NCBI GenBank assembly: GCA_006386115.1
Contig: VFIW01000046.1
Location: forward strand, 248,001-312,000
Reading direction: 5' to 3'
DNA from: Globisporangium splendens
Taxonomy: Eukaryota; Oomycota; Peronosporomycetes; Pythiales; Pythiaceae
DNA: 64,000 bases
Both the position numbers and the translations under genes were made by a program. Below are positions 1 through 11,876 of this stretch, piece by piece (position 1 is the stretch's first letter; each line of letters begins with the position of its first letter). The notes below the pieces were generated by a model that searched no databases, was not told the origin of the DNA, and was given only the letters and a program-made list of their open reading frames with translations.

Positions 1-2
1 AG

Positions 3-80
3 AAGGAGCTCCCGAAGGTCAAGGAGTTCTCGAACGCACTGAAGGACGAAATCGCCAAGGATCTCAAGAAAATGAAGTAG
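3..80 (+). CDS. 3' end of an unidentified gene
   Basis: The frame starting at base 3 is open to a TAG at 78-80 and encodes 25 lysine- and glutamate-rich residues ending KKMK. Codon choice is GC-rich at third positions, as in the intact genes nearby. The rest of the gene lies before the window, so the product cannot be named. The short amphipathic, highly charged tail is compatible with a helical C-terminus, but that is only inference. Confidence 0.5.
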   Translation, partial: KELPKVKEFSNALKDEIAKDLKKMK

Positions 81-1129
81 AGTGGGCGATGGAGAGCATT
101 GCCGAGAAACAACACAACGAAGAAGATACACATTGTACGCATGAAGAAACAACGGACGAGCGGACGAGTCGAGAGTAGCGAGTGAGGCGAACCAGAAAGC
201 AGCAGCAAGCGATGCCGTTTGTAGATGGAAGAACGAGATGCAGTCATAGCGTTGAAGGTTCCATGTATGCTCATTTGAAGCTGTTGTTGCTGTTGGGCTG
301 CGCTCCTGAAGAGCTGCTCGTGGCGACGTTGACTGGAAAGGAAGATGCTTTTTGCTGATGTTATTATAATATAATTGATTTATATCTATGCATGCCGATC
401 GCTTTTGCGTTTGCTTTCAGCGAGTGTGGCACGTGCATTTGTGGCTGTGGAGATGGATAAAATACGAGGTGGTAGTAGTAGACATGTGGGTGCGGTCCTG
501 TCGTGGCGGCGACACACAGTGGATCTGGCGCGCATGCGACACACTTTCACACCAAGTCTCTCTTTTGTTCCTTTAGCGTTCGTTCTGCCTGTAGTGTTTA
601 GTCCGTGAAGCAATGCTCTGGCAAGAGGCAGGCGCTTGATCTGGTTCCAGCACCACGCAGTCGCTGGATTTGCTACAGCAATGTGCTTGACCGCATTTCC
701 AGTATCTTTTGTGACGCGGAATGCAGATACTCAAGTAGCATGTGGCAAACAAAAGTTTATGGAGCTTTAAACGCTTTTTGGGGCACAGAGCGCAACAGAT
801 CCGAGCGCGCTCATCTCGCCCTTTTCGGTAGTGCAGCACCTGTATGATGTCGATCATTGGATAATCCACAAGACCAGAACCACAAAGTCAACGCCGCACG
901 AAAGTTTGTTTTTTTGTTTTGTTTTTTTGCGGGCACCCACCATGTTTCTCTCATTTCCGAACAAGGGGAAATCTTCATGACGGCAATACCTCGTTTGCTT
1001 TTCTCTCCTCTGGTAAATCATTTTGAAGTACGAACCGAGAAGAAAACGCAGCCCCACACGCGCGAACGTGTCGCATCCAGACCATCTCCAGTCGTCGTTA
1101 TATCTGATTCGTGGCGCACCGGTTGCCTT
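81..1129. other. Intergenic, nothing recognised
   Basis: About 1 kb between the tail of the first gene and the 3' end of RBM25. Only short overlapping open frames occur, with no family resemblance and no GC3 bias. It probably holds the two 3' untranslated regions. Confidence 0.5.
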
Positions 1130-4036
1130 TTAAAGCAGCTGCTCACTGCGAATGGCTTCAAACGCGAGCTTGCGCCACAACAACTTGACAAACACCTCAG
1201 CATCGTCGTCGAGAACCAACTGCAACTCGGTTAGAATCTCTTCTGGTTTCGCGTGCTGGTCCAGTTTCTTGAGGATGAACTCGATAAGCGTCGGCTCTTC
1301 TTCGCCGAGATACTCGACGATCTTTTTCGCTACCCATGGAGCCATTTTGTCAGCCACAACCTTGTGCTAAGCATGACAACGAGGAATACAATACTGTAAG
1401 GTTTTAGGAATCACAGGTGTGGATTGCTTGTGTGTGAGGAGGACGTTACCTTGTCTACAGCCTTCCAGTCGATTGGATACCCAAAAAGCTCGGCTGTCTC
1501 GGTCGGGATTTGTTCAATCAAGCTCTTGACATCCTGAAAAAAGAAACAACAAAATCAGTCTATTACTTGGGTCTACACTCATCGGTAGCAATAGGTTTGT
1601 ACATGCACGCACCCCAGATCGAATGTTAATCCTCGCAACTGTGGTTGCCACACGCTGCTGAACGGACGCGCCAGCAAGCTTCTCGTCTTCGGTGTAGTCA
1701 ATTGGCACGATTTCACGAACTGGTTTCACTTCGACTTCTTCTTCCAATGTAAACACGGACACATTCGGGCTGCATACACACAAGAAAAATAGCAAATAAA
1801 GTCAGCACGAATGGTTGCTAGTACACAACGTCAACATGCAAAAGCACCAACGTACGCGACAACAGGCTTCTCTTTCTTGCTTGCAGCGCTCTGCATTTTC
1901 AGACCCAAAACGACCTTCGGCATGACTTTTGGAGTCTCCTCCTCCACGACCTTCTCTGCTGCTTCCACGACATTGTCATCTGCTTTCTTGTTCTTTGACG
2001 CATCCTTGTCAGTATCGTCAATTTTCGAGTCGCTACGGCGGCGCTTTGACTTTTTGGCTTCGCCATCGGAGCGACCTTCGTCATCCGAAGAAGAGTCATG
2101 TCGGCGACGCCGCTTTCGACGCTCTCTGTCTCGACGACGGCTTCGACTCCGACTGCGGGTTCTTGATCGACTGCGGCTTCGGCTACGTCTACGGCGACGC
2201 CTCGAACGCTCGCGTGAATGAGACCGGGAGCGAGAGCGAGCACGTCGTTTTCGGTCGCGATCACGACTTCGATCGCGCTCCCGCGTGCTCCGCTTCTTTC
2301 GATCACGGTCACGACCTCGGTCGCGATCCCGATCGCGTCGCCGACTACTGGACTTGCGACTACCACTGTCATCTTCATTATCATCGTCGTCTTTGTCCTT
2401 TCTGCGGTCTTCCTCTTCGTCCATCTCACCATCTTCTCTATTCTTCTCCCTTTCCTCGCGTGCTAGTCGCGCAGCCTCCTCGGCTGCTAGACGTTTGGCT
2501 TCGGCAGCCTTGCGTCTCTCCTCCTTAGCCTTCTGCCGTTCTTCCTCTTCTTTCTCCTTCCGCAATCGCTCCAAAATAGCTTCTCGACGCTTTTGCTCCT
2601 GCTCTTGTTCGCGTTGTTCCTGCGCCATACGAAATTTCTCAATCTCGCTCATAATCATCTTACCGCGGATCTTTTCCTGTGTTTGACAATAGCAGGCATC
2701 AGAGTAGCATTAGTCATTCAGACAAATGTGCACTTCTCGCTCGTTTACGATGTTGTCGCTTTTGCTTACCCCTCGGACAGGGACGTCAGCAGCTCCGCGG
2801 TCTTCGTTACCGCTCTGGTCGCGTGTTGCTTCTGCTTCACCAGTTGCAGCTGCACCCTGTTGGTCTTGCTGTTGATCCTCTTCTTGGCCATCGCTGATTG
2901 CCTTCCCTTCAAGAAGCTTGCCCCAGGACGCAACGTCGTTTTGCTGGCCACCTCTGTGCCCACTGCGATCTTCGAAAAGCGATCTCAAGACACTTTTGAT
3001 CTCGGCGTCCTTTTCCTGTTCTTCAAGTCGCATTGCCTCGGTCATGGAATTTGAGAATTCATCGAGCTTGGCTTGAGTCTTCGAGTCGACTTTCACTAGA
3101 ATCTCCCTAGAATCGATCGCAAACCCATTCAAGAGTCGAAGCGCACGCAGCACTTCGGTCGGTGTCGAGTACGTACAGTATCCAAACGCCTTCGGTTTCC
3201 CTGTCACGGGGTCCGTCGTTCGCTTCCACGTCACCACCGTACCGCATCTCTGTGCATAAGCCGACCATAGCATGGAGATTCAATTGGACAACGATCACCA
3301 ACGTTTCCAATACAAAACAAGAAAGCACCTAGGCGGTTAGCAAGGCTTTCGATGCGATATCACCAGACAGGCAAGGAGCGAAGTTTGCAACAATAACAAA
3401 TATGATCACAAACAGACAGTAATGCATAGAGTGACCCACTGACCTCGAGTAATTGCCGAATGTAATTATCGTGAAGATCCGAGGGTAACTTACCGACAAA
3501 CACATTCATCGGACCGGTATCGACGGCCTTCACGACACCAGGAAAAGCTATATCCACGGTACCCGGCGGTGGAGGCGCACTGATCGTTCTCGGCGGTGGC
3601 ACAGCTCCTCCTCCTGGCATCATAAGCATCACTCCCGGTGGTCCAAGCATACCGACATGCGGCGGAGGCGCACCACGCGGTGCTGCGGCAAATGGTGTCA
3701 CCGATGGACCATGCGGCGGTCCTAGAGCACCTCGTGGTGGAGGCATCCCACCGACCATCATCGGCGGTGGACGCATTGCCAATGGAGCTCCAGCCATGCC
3801 TAAGAAACAAAAACAAGCAACCATGTGCGCCGGATTACAACATCAGCAAATGCTTTCAGGAAGCCAAACGCAACAGAGAGGACTGAACTATCGATATGCT
3901 GATACGTACCGGCGATCGGCGGGTGTCCTGGCGCCTGCATGTGCGCGGGGAATGCGCGCGGCGGCGGTCCGCGGAACGGCTGCATTTTGGTGTGGGGAAC
4001 AAAATGTGAGGGAAGGACGTGTGACGGAAAGTGCAA
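1130..4036 (-). CDS. RBM25: RBM25-like splicing factor (RRM, RS/RE-rich, PWI)
   Basis: Nuclear RNA-binding protein that in other eukaryotes associates with spliceosomal complexes and influences splice-site choice. Seven exons are readable: 4036-3910, 3799-3444, 3249-2770, 2676-1856, 1769-1613, 1533-1450 and 1360-1130, giving about 751 residues. The order matches the family. There is a Pro/Gly/Met-rich N-terminus, then one RRM split by an intron (RNP2 NVFVGKLP; RNP1-like AFGYCTY followed by LRALRLLNG), a long Arg/Asp/Glu/Ser-rich stretch around 1900-2650, and a C-terminal PWI domain (PWVAKKIVEYLGEEE, with LDDDAEVFVKLLW near the end). The last acceptor could also lie 6 nt upstream. The start at 4036 is the first ATG in frame; an ATG at 3985 is the alternative. 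Identity is firm because the N-terminal, RRM and PWI pieces occur in family order. Confidence 0.93.
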
Positions 4037-4464
4037 TCACCCCAACACCCTTTTATCCAATACAACATTTGGGTGATGGATCTTTCCTTTTCAGCTTTTC
4101 AACTTTTCAACTTTTCTACCAATCATACTGATGATGCTTGGTGGTCTTTTTTTAACCAGTTGTAGTGTTCATTCCAAGAATATCAGCCAATGAACAGTGA
4201 GAAAAAGATCATGTTTCAAGGTCGCAAAGGGTATTTTTGGCGGGAGGGAAAGCAGCACACAGCAATGGAGCCATTTGCACTTTTGCGCTTGTCCTGCGTC
4301 GCTCCCTCCAGCCACAAGCACCATCTCTGCTTAGAAGACGAAGATACACCGCGCCAAACCAAAGACCCCGCTCAGTGTACGTGCAGTTTTATTTGGACTT
4401 CTCTCTGGTGGAATGCTCGTTGCTGTAACATGGTACCCATGTGTCATTTTATTGTTTGTAGGCG

Positions 4465-5363
4465 ATGGAGAAGCGCATTCCGCAGAATCCAAAGTACAAG
4501 AGCCTACAGAGCAAGATCGATACGGGCGCGGCGGCGAACAAAGTGCGACTGATATGTGAGTGTTCCCCATTTCATACCTATACAGAGCTCCACTGCGATG
4601 ACAACTAATCAATTGCCCTCCTTGCATTCATGTAGCTACAAAAGAGTTCTTGAAGCGCTGTGATGAAACCTTCCACCGCGTGACATGTGCGTGCCTCGCA
4701 GAGTTATTTAACGAGTACGAAGACGGTGGCGACAGTGCAGGCGGTCAACCCGAGATGATCGCGCGCATGGTCAGGAAAGACGACGGCAAGTTCGTGATGG
4801 AGCACGTGCCTGCGGAAGACAACCAGTCGAGCGCCGGCGGCCCACGCATCGTGAGCTACGACGCCGAGGAGCAGGAAGAGTACGACCCACCGTACCTGAT
4901 CCTTAATACACGAACGAAAGAAGAGTTTGCAGCGAACCGCATCCACCGCGCCAAGAGCTTTCCGGCTTCGCACCTCTGTCGCGACATGCTCTTACCTGAA
5001 ATGCACCGATTTGTACGTATGATGCCGCTTGACGTTGGCATGCCTGCCATTTCGAATGCGCTGCTGACTTGAATATGTGCATGATATAATGCTTGCCATT
5101 TGTGGAAAAATCAAGAGAGCAAGCTCATTATTCTGTACGATTTAGACGAGAAGACGGTCCCACAGACGGCTCATACGCTCGTGCAGCGCGGATTCGACAA
5201 CATTTACGTGCTCACGGGCGGCTTGATCGACTACGCCGACGCGTACCCGGACCATATTGAAGGCATCCCGCTGCCCAAGAAACCGGTTGACCCGAGCAAA
5301 AAGCCCACACGCGACGTGTACAAGGGCTCCTCGGGACTCTCCACGACGGTCCAAAGAGCGTGA
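4465..5363 (+). CDS. CEP41: CEP41-like rhodanese-domain centrosomal protein
   Basis: CEP41 is a basal-body and ciliary protein linked to tubulin glutamylation. Exons read are 4465-4555, 4636-5012 and 5118-5363, giving about 237 residues. The N-terminus has the diagnostic KRIPQNPKY followed by SKIDTG. The rhodanese-like domain runs from DPPYLILNTRTKEEF through KLIILYDLDE to RGFDNIYVLTGGL; the position of the usual rhodanese cysteine is not conserved, as in the family. A short upstream exon may exist, because an acceptor (TTTGTAG) precedes the ATG by 3 nt. The frame stops at 5363, but a serine/lysine-rich frame with the same codon bias continues in another phase to 5452, so the tail may be frameshifted. 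Exon 3 start is the nearest in-frame AG. Confidence 0.82.
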
Positions 5364-5677
5364 AGAGCGTCTCGACGCGCAAGAAAGACTCGGCGTCTGA
5401 TGCGAGTTCCGTCTCCAGCAGCCTGAGCGTCGCGGAGACCGTGATCTCGTAGGCTGTGGCGCGAAAGGCGCGTGTTACGGGCGCCGCCAACTACAGATAG
5501 CTGTCGCAAACACGACTTCACCCTTCACATAGACCTGGATAAAGAACACCGGTTACCCAACAAAAGCATCAACTTTCAAGGCATTTCACACAGAAAAACG
5601 CGTGTATTTAGTGTCCACATGACATCAATGCGGTGTTCAAGACCCACTCACGACAATAATGCAAAACCTCCATGGAT

Positions 5678-6170
5678 CTAAGAGGATTCCGCAAACTTGT
5701 TCATCGCGACAGCCATATCAATATCCTACGCAAAACAATAGCAAGCAATGGAAAAAAGCGACATATGCATCTCAATAACTGCGGCTTCCTCATGGTGCAT
5801 ATCCACCCATACAAACACTTACATTTTTGGAGAGCCCGCCGCAGTCGTGCGTGCTGAGCGTGACTTCGACGCGGTTGTACACGTTGAACCACTCGGGGTG
5901 GTGGTTCATCTCTTCCGCAAGCTCCGCGGTCTTGCTCATGAACTTCCACGCCTCCTCAAAGTCCTTGAACTGGAACGTGCGCTGGATCGCGTCGCGGTTC
6001 GGCACCGGCTGCCACGCGGACGTGATCTGCTCCAGTGCCTTCGGTCGCTCCTGCTCGCTCAGGCGCGTGGGGAAGTCCGTGACGGCGCTGAACGCGCGGT
6101 TCGTGGTGCTGCGTACTGCCGCCACGCGCGCGCCGGTGGAGATGGTGTGCTTCTGCAATTGACGCAGCAT
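5678..6170 (-). CDS. PCBD: Pterin-4a-carbinolamine dehydratase, probably mitochondrial
   Basis: Dehydrates 4a-hydroxytetrahydropterin and so recycles the cofactor of aromatic amino-acid hydroxylases. Two exons, 6170-5823 and 5725-5678, give 131 residues. The active-site signature is intact: [29 protein letters not shown], with the second exon supplying [13 protein letters not shown] at the C-terminus. The first ~25 residues are rich in Arg, Gln, Ser and Ala and lack acidic residues, which suggests a mitochondrial presequence. The start at 6170 is chosen because the core promoter at 6190-6205 lies only 20 nt upstream. Longer in-frame extensions would place the ATG upstream of the promoter. Confidence 0.93.
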
Positions 6171-6189
6171 CCTGTGTGCTTCAGCCGAG

Positions 6190-6205
6190 AAATTCCGAAA
6201 TGAGC
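6190..6205 (-). promoter_or_regulatory. Oomycete 16-nt core promoter for the dehydratase gene
   Basis: The minus strand reads GCTCATTTCGGAATTT. It matches the published oomycete consensus GCTCATTYYNCAWTTT at 15 of 16 positions and sits 20 nt before the ATG. The same 16-mer recurs upstream of both argE copies. Confidence 0.8.
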
Positions 6206-6563
6206 TCTTCTGTTTTCCTGATGATCTTCTTCCGATACAAGCGCGGTCTTCACATAGGGAATGCTGACGACGGGTGCGAGAGACTTTGCGCTCCACAATT
6301 CCAGCCAATCAAAATGATTTATTCAACTTGAAGGTGAGATTTAAGCTCGCTGATTGATCAGATATGAGCAGCTCTTGCCATTTTTGGTTTCAGCATCACA
6401 CAAACGCATTGTCCATCCAATGCCTAATGTTGAATGCAATGTTCACTATTGAAGCCCAGGTGTGTGCGCGTATGCTGCATGGATGAAAGAATTAAATTCA
6501 GCGATTAGTTAATGTATACAACAGGCATCTAGAAGCGTTTTCCCTATAAGTCGCTCTCTCTGT

Positions 6564-7145
6564 TTAGTTCTTGCGCTTGCGGTTGAACGCTTTGAGTTCC
6601 TTGCGGTACGCGTCCGAGATCGTCGACGACACTTTGCGCAGATCCGTGAGTCCCGACCGCAAAGCTTCATCACTTGGAACGCCTGTAGCGCACAACACAG
6701 TAGCAAAAGCAAAGTTAGCAAAACTGACAGCAACGCAACGACAACTTGAGCGTAATTCCCAATATTGTACACGCACCGAGACGCGTTTGCAGGCGCACGT
6801 GCATCTTTGGCTCGGACGGGTGCGGAATCGTGTACCCGCAGAAATCCACATCAGGGCTGCAAGCAACAACAGCACGCATATAGACACAACAGCGTTAGCC
6901 AATGCTATTGTATAACACGCGTACGCATCAATACCGATGCAAGCATTGAGCGGCAACAAACAGCAAACAGCCATGCCCAGCAGCTACGTCGCTGCTCATT
7001 TGACGATGCATTTTCTTCATACGCACTTTCTCATGAGCACGTGGCGAAGCGCATTGCCGAGCGTGTGGTCCTCTTCGTGGAAGACGTAGGTCTTCGAATA
7101 GTCCGACGACGCGGTGTGCACATCGAGCTTCTTCACGGTCGCCAT
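6564..7145 (-). CDS. POLR1D: RNA polymerase I and III shared subunit RPC19 (AC19)
   Basis: Small alpha-like subunit that dimerises with AC40 in RNA polymerases I and III. Exons 7145-7027, 6856-6777 and 6682-6564 give 105 residues, near the family core length. The alpha-motif FHEEDHTLGNALRHVLM is followed across the first intron by NPDVDFCGYTIPHPSEPKM and LQTR, all diagnostic. The C-terminus ends with a basic NRKRKN. Both introns use consensus GTGCGT donors and the phases join without gaps. The start at 7145 gives MATVKKLDVH; no upstream in-frame extension is needed. Confidence 0.94.
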
Positions 7146-7798
7146 GGTGATGATGTCGTGGGTCTTTGGTGTCACTTTCTGTAGGATGGCGATGACTGCT
7201 GTCTGTTCATGCCCGCGGTCCAGTCAACTGCCTGACGGTTCACCTGAACCGTGGTCGTGATCTGGATGGTCCGTAGCAGGCGCGGTTCAAGTCTACGCAG
7301 AGTGGACCACATGAATAGCCTCTCGAACAGCATGTCAATGAGAACAATGGCTTGATCTGATGAACAAAATCCAGTATTTCAGGATGCACTCGGGTATTGA
7401 ACAGTCACAAACGACCTGGAGATCTGCATCCTCTGTCCAATTGAGCGTGGCAGTGATAAGCGTGGAAGGCGAGAAGACGTTTCCACACTTGAGCAATGTA
7501 TTTGGTGGGTCATACACATCACAGCAAAAGAGCACATTTCGTGCAAGCACCGTACCTTTTCTCACAATGACTGCCAAAATCCGTGTCAATAGCCACTCCC
7601 TCCATCTGAGTTTCCTTTTTGCATCCTTCCTTTCAATTGGTTCGAAATACGCATGCATGCACAATATCAACCAATCCGCATCCTCTTCTGCAGTTTTCTT
7701 TCTTCTTTATTTTGCTGTCCCAGTGTCGGATATACCCTATTCAGCTCATCGATCAACAAGCGCAAGCACATTGTGTGCAGGGGAGGGAGCGAGCCTCC
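7146..7798. other. Divergent intergenic region
   Basis: About 650 bp between the divergent POLR1D and PX-kinase starts. It holds no recognisable gene. Pyrimidine-rich stretches near 7600-7700 (for example TTTCCTTTTTTGCATCC) are plausible promoter sequence for the kinase, but no exact 16-nt core promoter is present. Confidence 0.5.
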
Positions 7799-10252
7799 AT
7801 GCCGACGCAGGTGGTGAGCAGCGGCCGCCACCACGCGGGTCCGTCGCACGGGAGCAACCAGGACAAGCACGCCCTCCACATACACGGCCATTATGCATCT
7901 TCGCCCGCGCGCAAGATCGCAAAGAACGACTCCGTATCGCAGCTCTCGTCCAGCGCGGTGACGACGATCAGCGCCAGCAGCAGCAGCTCCGCTCGCTTTC
8001 TCTCGGCGCAGCAGACGGCGAATATGCAGGTGATCGACGGCATCAACCCGTACGTGGAGCAGCAGGAGAGCGACGGCGACGACGCGTATGACGAGGATGA
8101 GTATGACGAGGAAGACAACGACACGGACGGCGTGTATGAACAGAGCCTGGACGAGTGGGAGAACCCGTCGTACCTGGTGAAAAACCTCGACACGGGCGAG
8201 TCGTACAACGTGGAGGAGATCGATCTGCACTATAATCTCGTGACGCTCGATGTCGTCGCGGCGCAGCACGAGTCCAAGTGGGTGCATTCCTTTTGTATTG
8301 CTGTCAGCTCCTCTGGTGCCGTTCCTTGACCGCACTTTTTCGTGCTGTGTGTGCGTAGGAATGAAGATGGAAACGAGACGTCGACGTCGTCGTATCTGCT
8401 GCAGTTGTACACGGCGGACGAGACTGCGGATATCGAGATTGAGGACGTTACGGGCGGAAGCGACGACGATGTATTGCGTACGCGCACGGCCAACTTGTCG
8501 AGCGAGGCAGTGCTTGGAAGCGCTGATATACCGAGTCACCCTGTGAAATGCAACTTTCAGGGATGCAGTGAGCTCCACCAGCGCGCGTCCGGGTACTGCT
8601 CGAACCACGAGATGATCGCGAAGGAGAAAGAGGATTCCCGCGCACAGGCGCTGTACCTGATCCCTATGGGTGCGCGTGCCGAGTTTGTCAAGATCAATGG
8701 CCATGGGTTTGTCTACGACAGCTCGAGCCGCCTGTACACGGTGTACGCGGTCGAGATGCGGTGTGTTCAGTCCGGTGCGTCGTGGGTCATCTACCGACGC
8801 TACCAGGAGTTCAAGACACTGAACGACTGCTTGCGCCCCATGGGGGTGCGCGTGCCGATTCTGCCGCCCAAGAAGATCTTTGGCGCGTTCGAGCCCGAGT
8901 TCATCGCGAAACGACAGGGCGAGCTCTCCGAGTGGCTGCGCACACTCTTGAACTACGACCGCGTCGACCAGTCGGCCAAGAATCCGCACCTGATCGACGA
9001 GGTGCGCAAGTTTCTTACGAGCAAAGCCGACCAAGCGCCGTTCCTGTTGGATCGCCTGCCACTCAAGAAATCGCGGTTCTTTGGCGCATCGATCGCCGAC
9101 GACGATGATGAGCGGCCGAGTGGCAGTAGTGCGGCGGGGACGCTCTCCCAGCATGTGACTTTGCAGGATTTCCAGATGATCCAAGTGATTGGTCGCGGAT
9201 CGTTCGGCAAAGTCGTGCTCGTGGGCCACCGCGAAACGAAGAAACTGTACGCGATGAAGATTCTGTCCAAGGAAAACATCGTGAAGCGCAAACAAGTCGA
9301 GCACACGCGCACGGAACGACGTGTGCTCGGGTGCACGAAGCATCCATTTATCGTCGGACTGCACTACGCATTCCAGACCCCGCAGCGACTCTACTTTGTG
9401 CTCGATTACTGTCCAGGAGGCGAGTTGTTTTACCATTTGTCGCGCATGAAGAAGCTCCCGGAGCACATGGCGTGCTTTTACGCGGCCGAGATCACGCTCG
9501 CGCTCGAGCATTTGCACGGCCTCGGTGTCGTGTACCGTGACCTGAAGCCCGAGAACATCTTGCTCACGAAGGATGGGCACATCAAGCTCGCGGATTTCGG
9601 TCTTGCGAAGGAAGGGATCCGCGATGGCGTGAATGGCACCAACTCGCTGTGTGGTACGCCCGAGTACTTGCCGCCGGAGATCCTGGATCGTCAAGGACAC
9701 GGCACGGCAGTCGACTGGTGGAACCTCGGCATGGTGCTGTACGAGATGCTCACGGGACTGCCGCCATGGTACACGAACGACCGCAAGAAGCTCTTCGAGC
9801 GGCTGCGATCGGCGCGGTTGCATTTCCCGCCGTACGTGTCGCGTCGTGCCGAAGCGCTGATCCGTCAATTGCTGAACCGCAATCCAGCCGAACGTCTCGG
9901 CTCGAAAGGCGCGCACCATGTCAAGTCTCACTTGTTTTTTGAGAACATTGATTGGAACCGCTTGATTCGCAAGCAAGTGCCGCCGCCATTCCGTCCGTGC
10001 CACACGGCCATGAATGACGGTGAAGCGCCTTTGAACTTTGAAGCCGAGTTCACGCGGCTACCGCTACCCAGCATCGAGATTTTGCCTGATGGCAACACGA
10101 TCGGCTCGTACGGCGCCAATGGTGGTCCGTCATCGTCATCGTCTTCGCAGACGCGCGTGAAAATTCGAACGGATTCCGATACGTTCCAGGGGTTTACGTT
10201 TGAGAACACGAGTCTGTTGGAAGCGGTCGCGACGGAAGAAGCGTCTATCTGA
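7799..10252 (+). CDS. PX-domain AGC-family serine/threonine kinase (SGK/S6K-like)
   Basis: Two exons, 7799-8277 and 8359-10252, about 790 residues. Residues ~1-200 are Ser-rich then acidic (DEDEYDEEDNDTD). A small Cys/His cluster (CNFQGCSELHQRASGYCSNH) follows. A PX domain comes next, with RRYQEFKTLNDCL and the LPPKK loop, predicted to bind phosphoinositides. The kinase domain has all key residues: GRGSFGKVV, catalytic lysine in YAMKIL, YRDLKPEN, DFGLAKEG, the T-loop TNSLCGTPEYLPPEIL, and DWWNLG. The C-terminal AGC extension ends with a hydrophobic motif FQGFTFEN. The architecture predicts a PDK1-activated kinase recruited to endosomal membrane. The short intron leaves most of the protein on one exon. 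A long antisense frame over this gene is a GC3 shadow. Confidence 0.93.
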
Positions 10253-11876
10253 GGACGACAATGAGACCAACGATCAGATTGAGGGAGTGCAACGTTACTT
10301 ACAGTGAGTGACACGAGTGGACGGTGATTATGCCACGAGAAGGCGACATGCACGAACAGCAAGAGCAAGAACAAGAAGCAGCAGCAGAAATGAATTATGA
10401 ATATTTACAATTGTACAAGCCGGCAAAAGGTGCGAAGCCATGGGATCACATGCGTCTGACTCTTTTTAGTCGCGAGCATTAGTGCCATCGGTCGGTTGGT
10501 TCTGACTCGCTCGCTTGAGGATTGAGCATCTGAGACAACGTAAAAAGGCGCATGTATCAAATGGCACAGTGGCGCAATCGAGCGGATCACAGCGGATTAT
10601 GAGTGCCCGAGAACTTCAGTTCCGCACAATGTGACAGTCGCGCCTTTTTGACGAAAGGCGGACTTGTATCGAATTGTCGGGTTATCGCACGATGGATAAC
10701 ACACCATCAGAAAGGAAACTGAACATTGATATGGCCAGATTGTGGCGGCGAAGACTGAAAGGAAGGTGCGAAGCATGTGGAGCTGGTGGCAGGACTGAAT
10801 GGAAGAGAAGGTGCCTTGTGAGCTTTTTAATTGCCTTGGCGACGAAAATCAGATTAGTTGAAGCATGGGGTTCCCAGTATTTCGAGCAAAAAAATGGAAA
10901 TGCGCGTGTGTGGTCAGAACATTCCCAGCCACAGGATGTGTGCGCGAAATGACTTGCAAGCGCCGATACTTGTTGTGGCGTGCAAAATTTCCACAGTGGT
11001 GCTATTCTACAAAGCGCATTTGTGCAGCAGCAATGGAGCATTTACAGCAAGCATTCGAGCGGTTTCTGGATCTTCAGGCATGTCATGCACTGCTTTAAGA
11101 TCAATTGAAGTTGGGACATGGTCAAGTGCGTAATCCTGTGCATCCCCTACTCGCTATTCTTTTTAGCCAACCAAAGCCCATTCCATCAACGAACATCGAC
11201 CTCGTTCACTTGTGTCAGTATGTCGCCATTCAGTCGCTGCAGATGCAGTGCGAGAGGACTGATATCCACAAAACTCATGCACCTACTTAGGCGAATTTCT
11301 TATTCCAAGAAAGTCACATCAACCTGCACATTTTCCATTCGGTGTGCTGTACAGTCAACTCTCTTCATTTGCGCAACTGCAGTGCGATTGGTCGACAACG
11401 AAGAGAAATAAAGTTTACACAAAGTCTAATGTACCCTGTCGCACTGCATCTTAACACCTGCAGCAATCGTTTTAAGCAGGTAATAGAAGTAAAGAGAGTG
11501 TGGAAACTGAGGATAAAGACCGCAACTCCTCGTGTTGACGTTGGCACCTTGTCTGGAGTTCGGCAAATCGGCGGCCAGCTCTCGTGTGGCTGCGGCGCCA
11601 TGTTTACGACGAGCGCACACACAATCACGGCAAAAGCCATCGGTCCCTCCCGAAAGCAATCATCGCGACGCGCTTCCAGTGGCGAGTGTCCCATACTCGA
11701 CAGTGGCGTAAGCGCATTGTTCCATTTTACCTTTGCGTCCGTCATCTTTGTGACCAGTTCGCCTTCTCCCCTTCTTTTCAGACACTATTCATTCTGTTAA
11801 AAGCGTTCGTTCGCACATACACACACATACACACACACAGGGGGCTCCATCTATCATAACAGATAGGTACTGAGCC
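10253..11876. other. Intergenic, 1.6 kb, no gene recognised
   Basis: Lower GC than the flanking genes. Only short unrelated open frames occur. A CA-rich microsatellite-like run (ACACACATACACACACAC) lies at about 11817-11839, directly before the lipase gene. Confidence 0.5.

Noticed and set aside
7667..10003. 778-codon open frame on the minus strand
   Set aside because: It lies exactly opposite the PX-kinase exons, is Arg/His/Val-rich and follows from GC-rich third positions of the real gene. The kinase reading has complete motifs.
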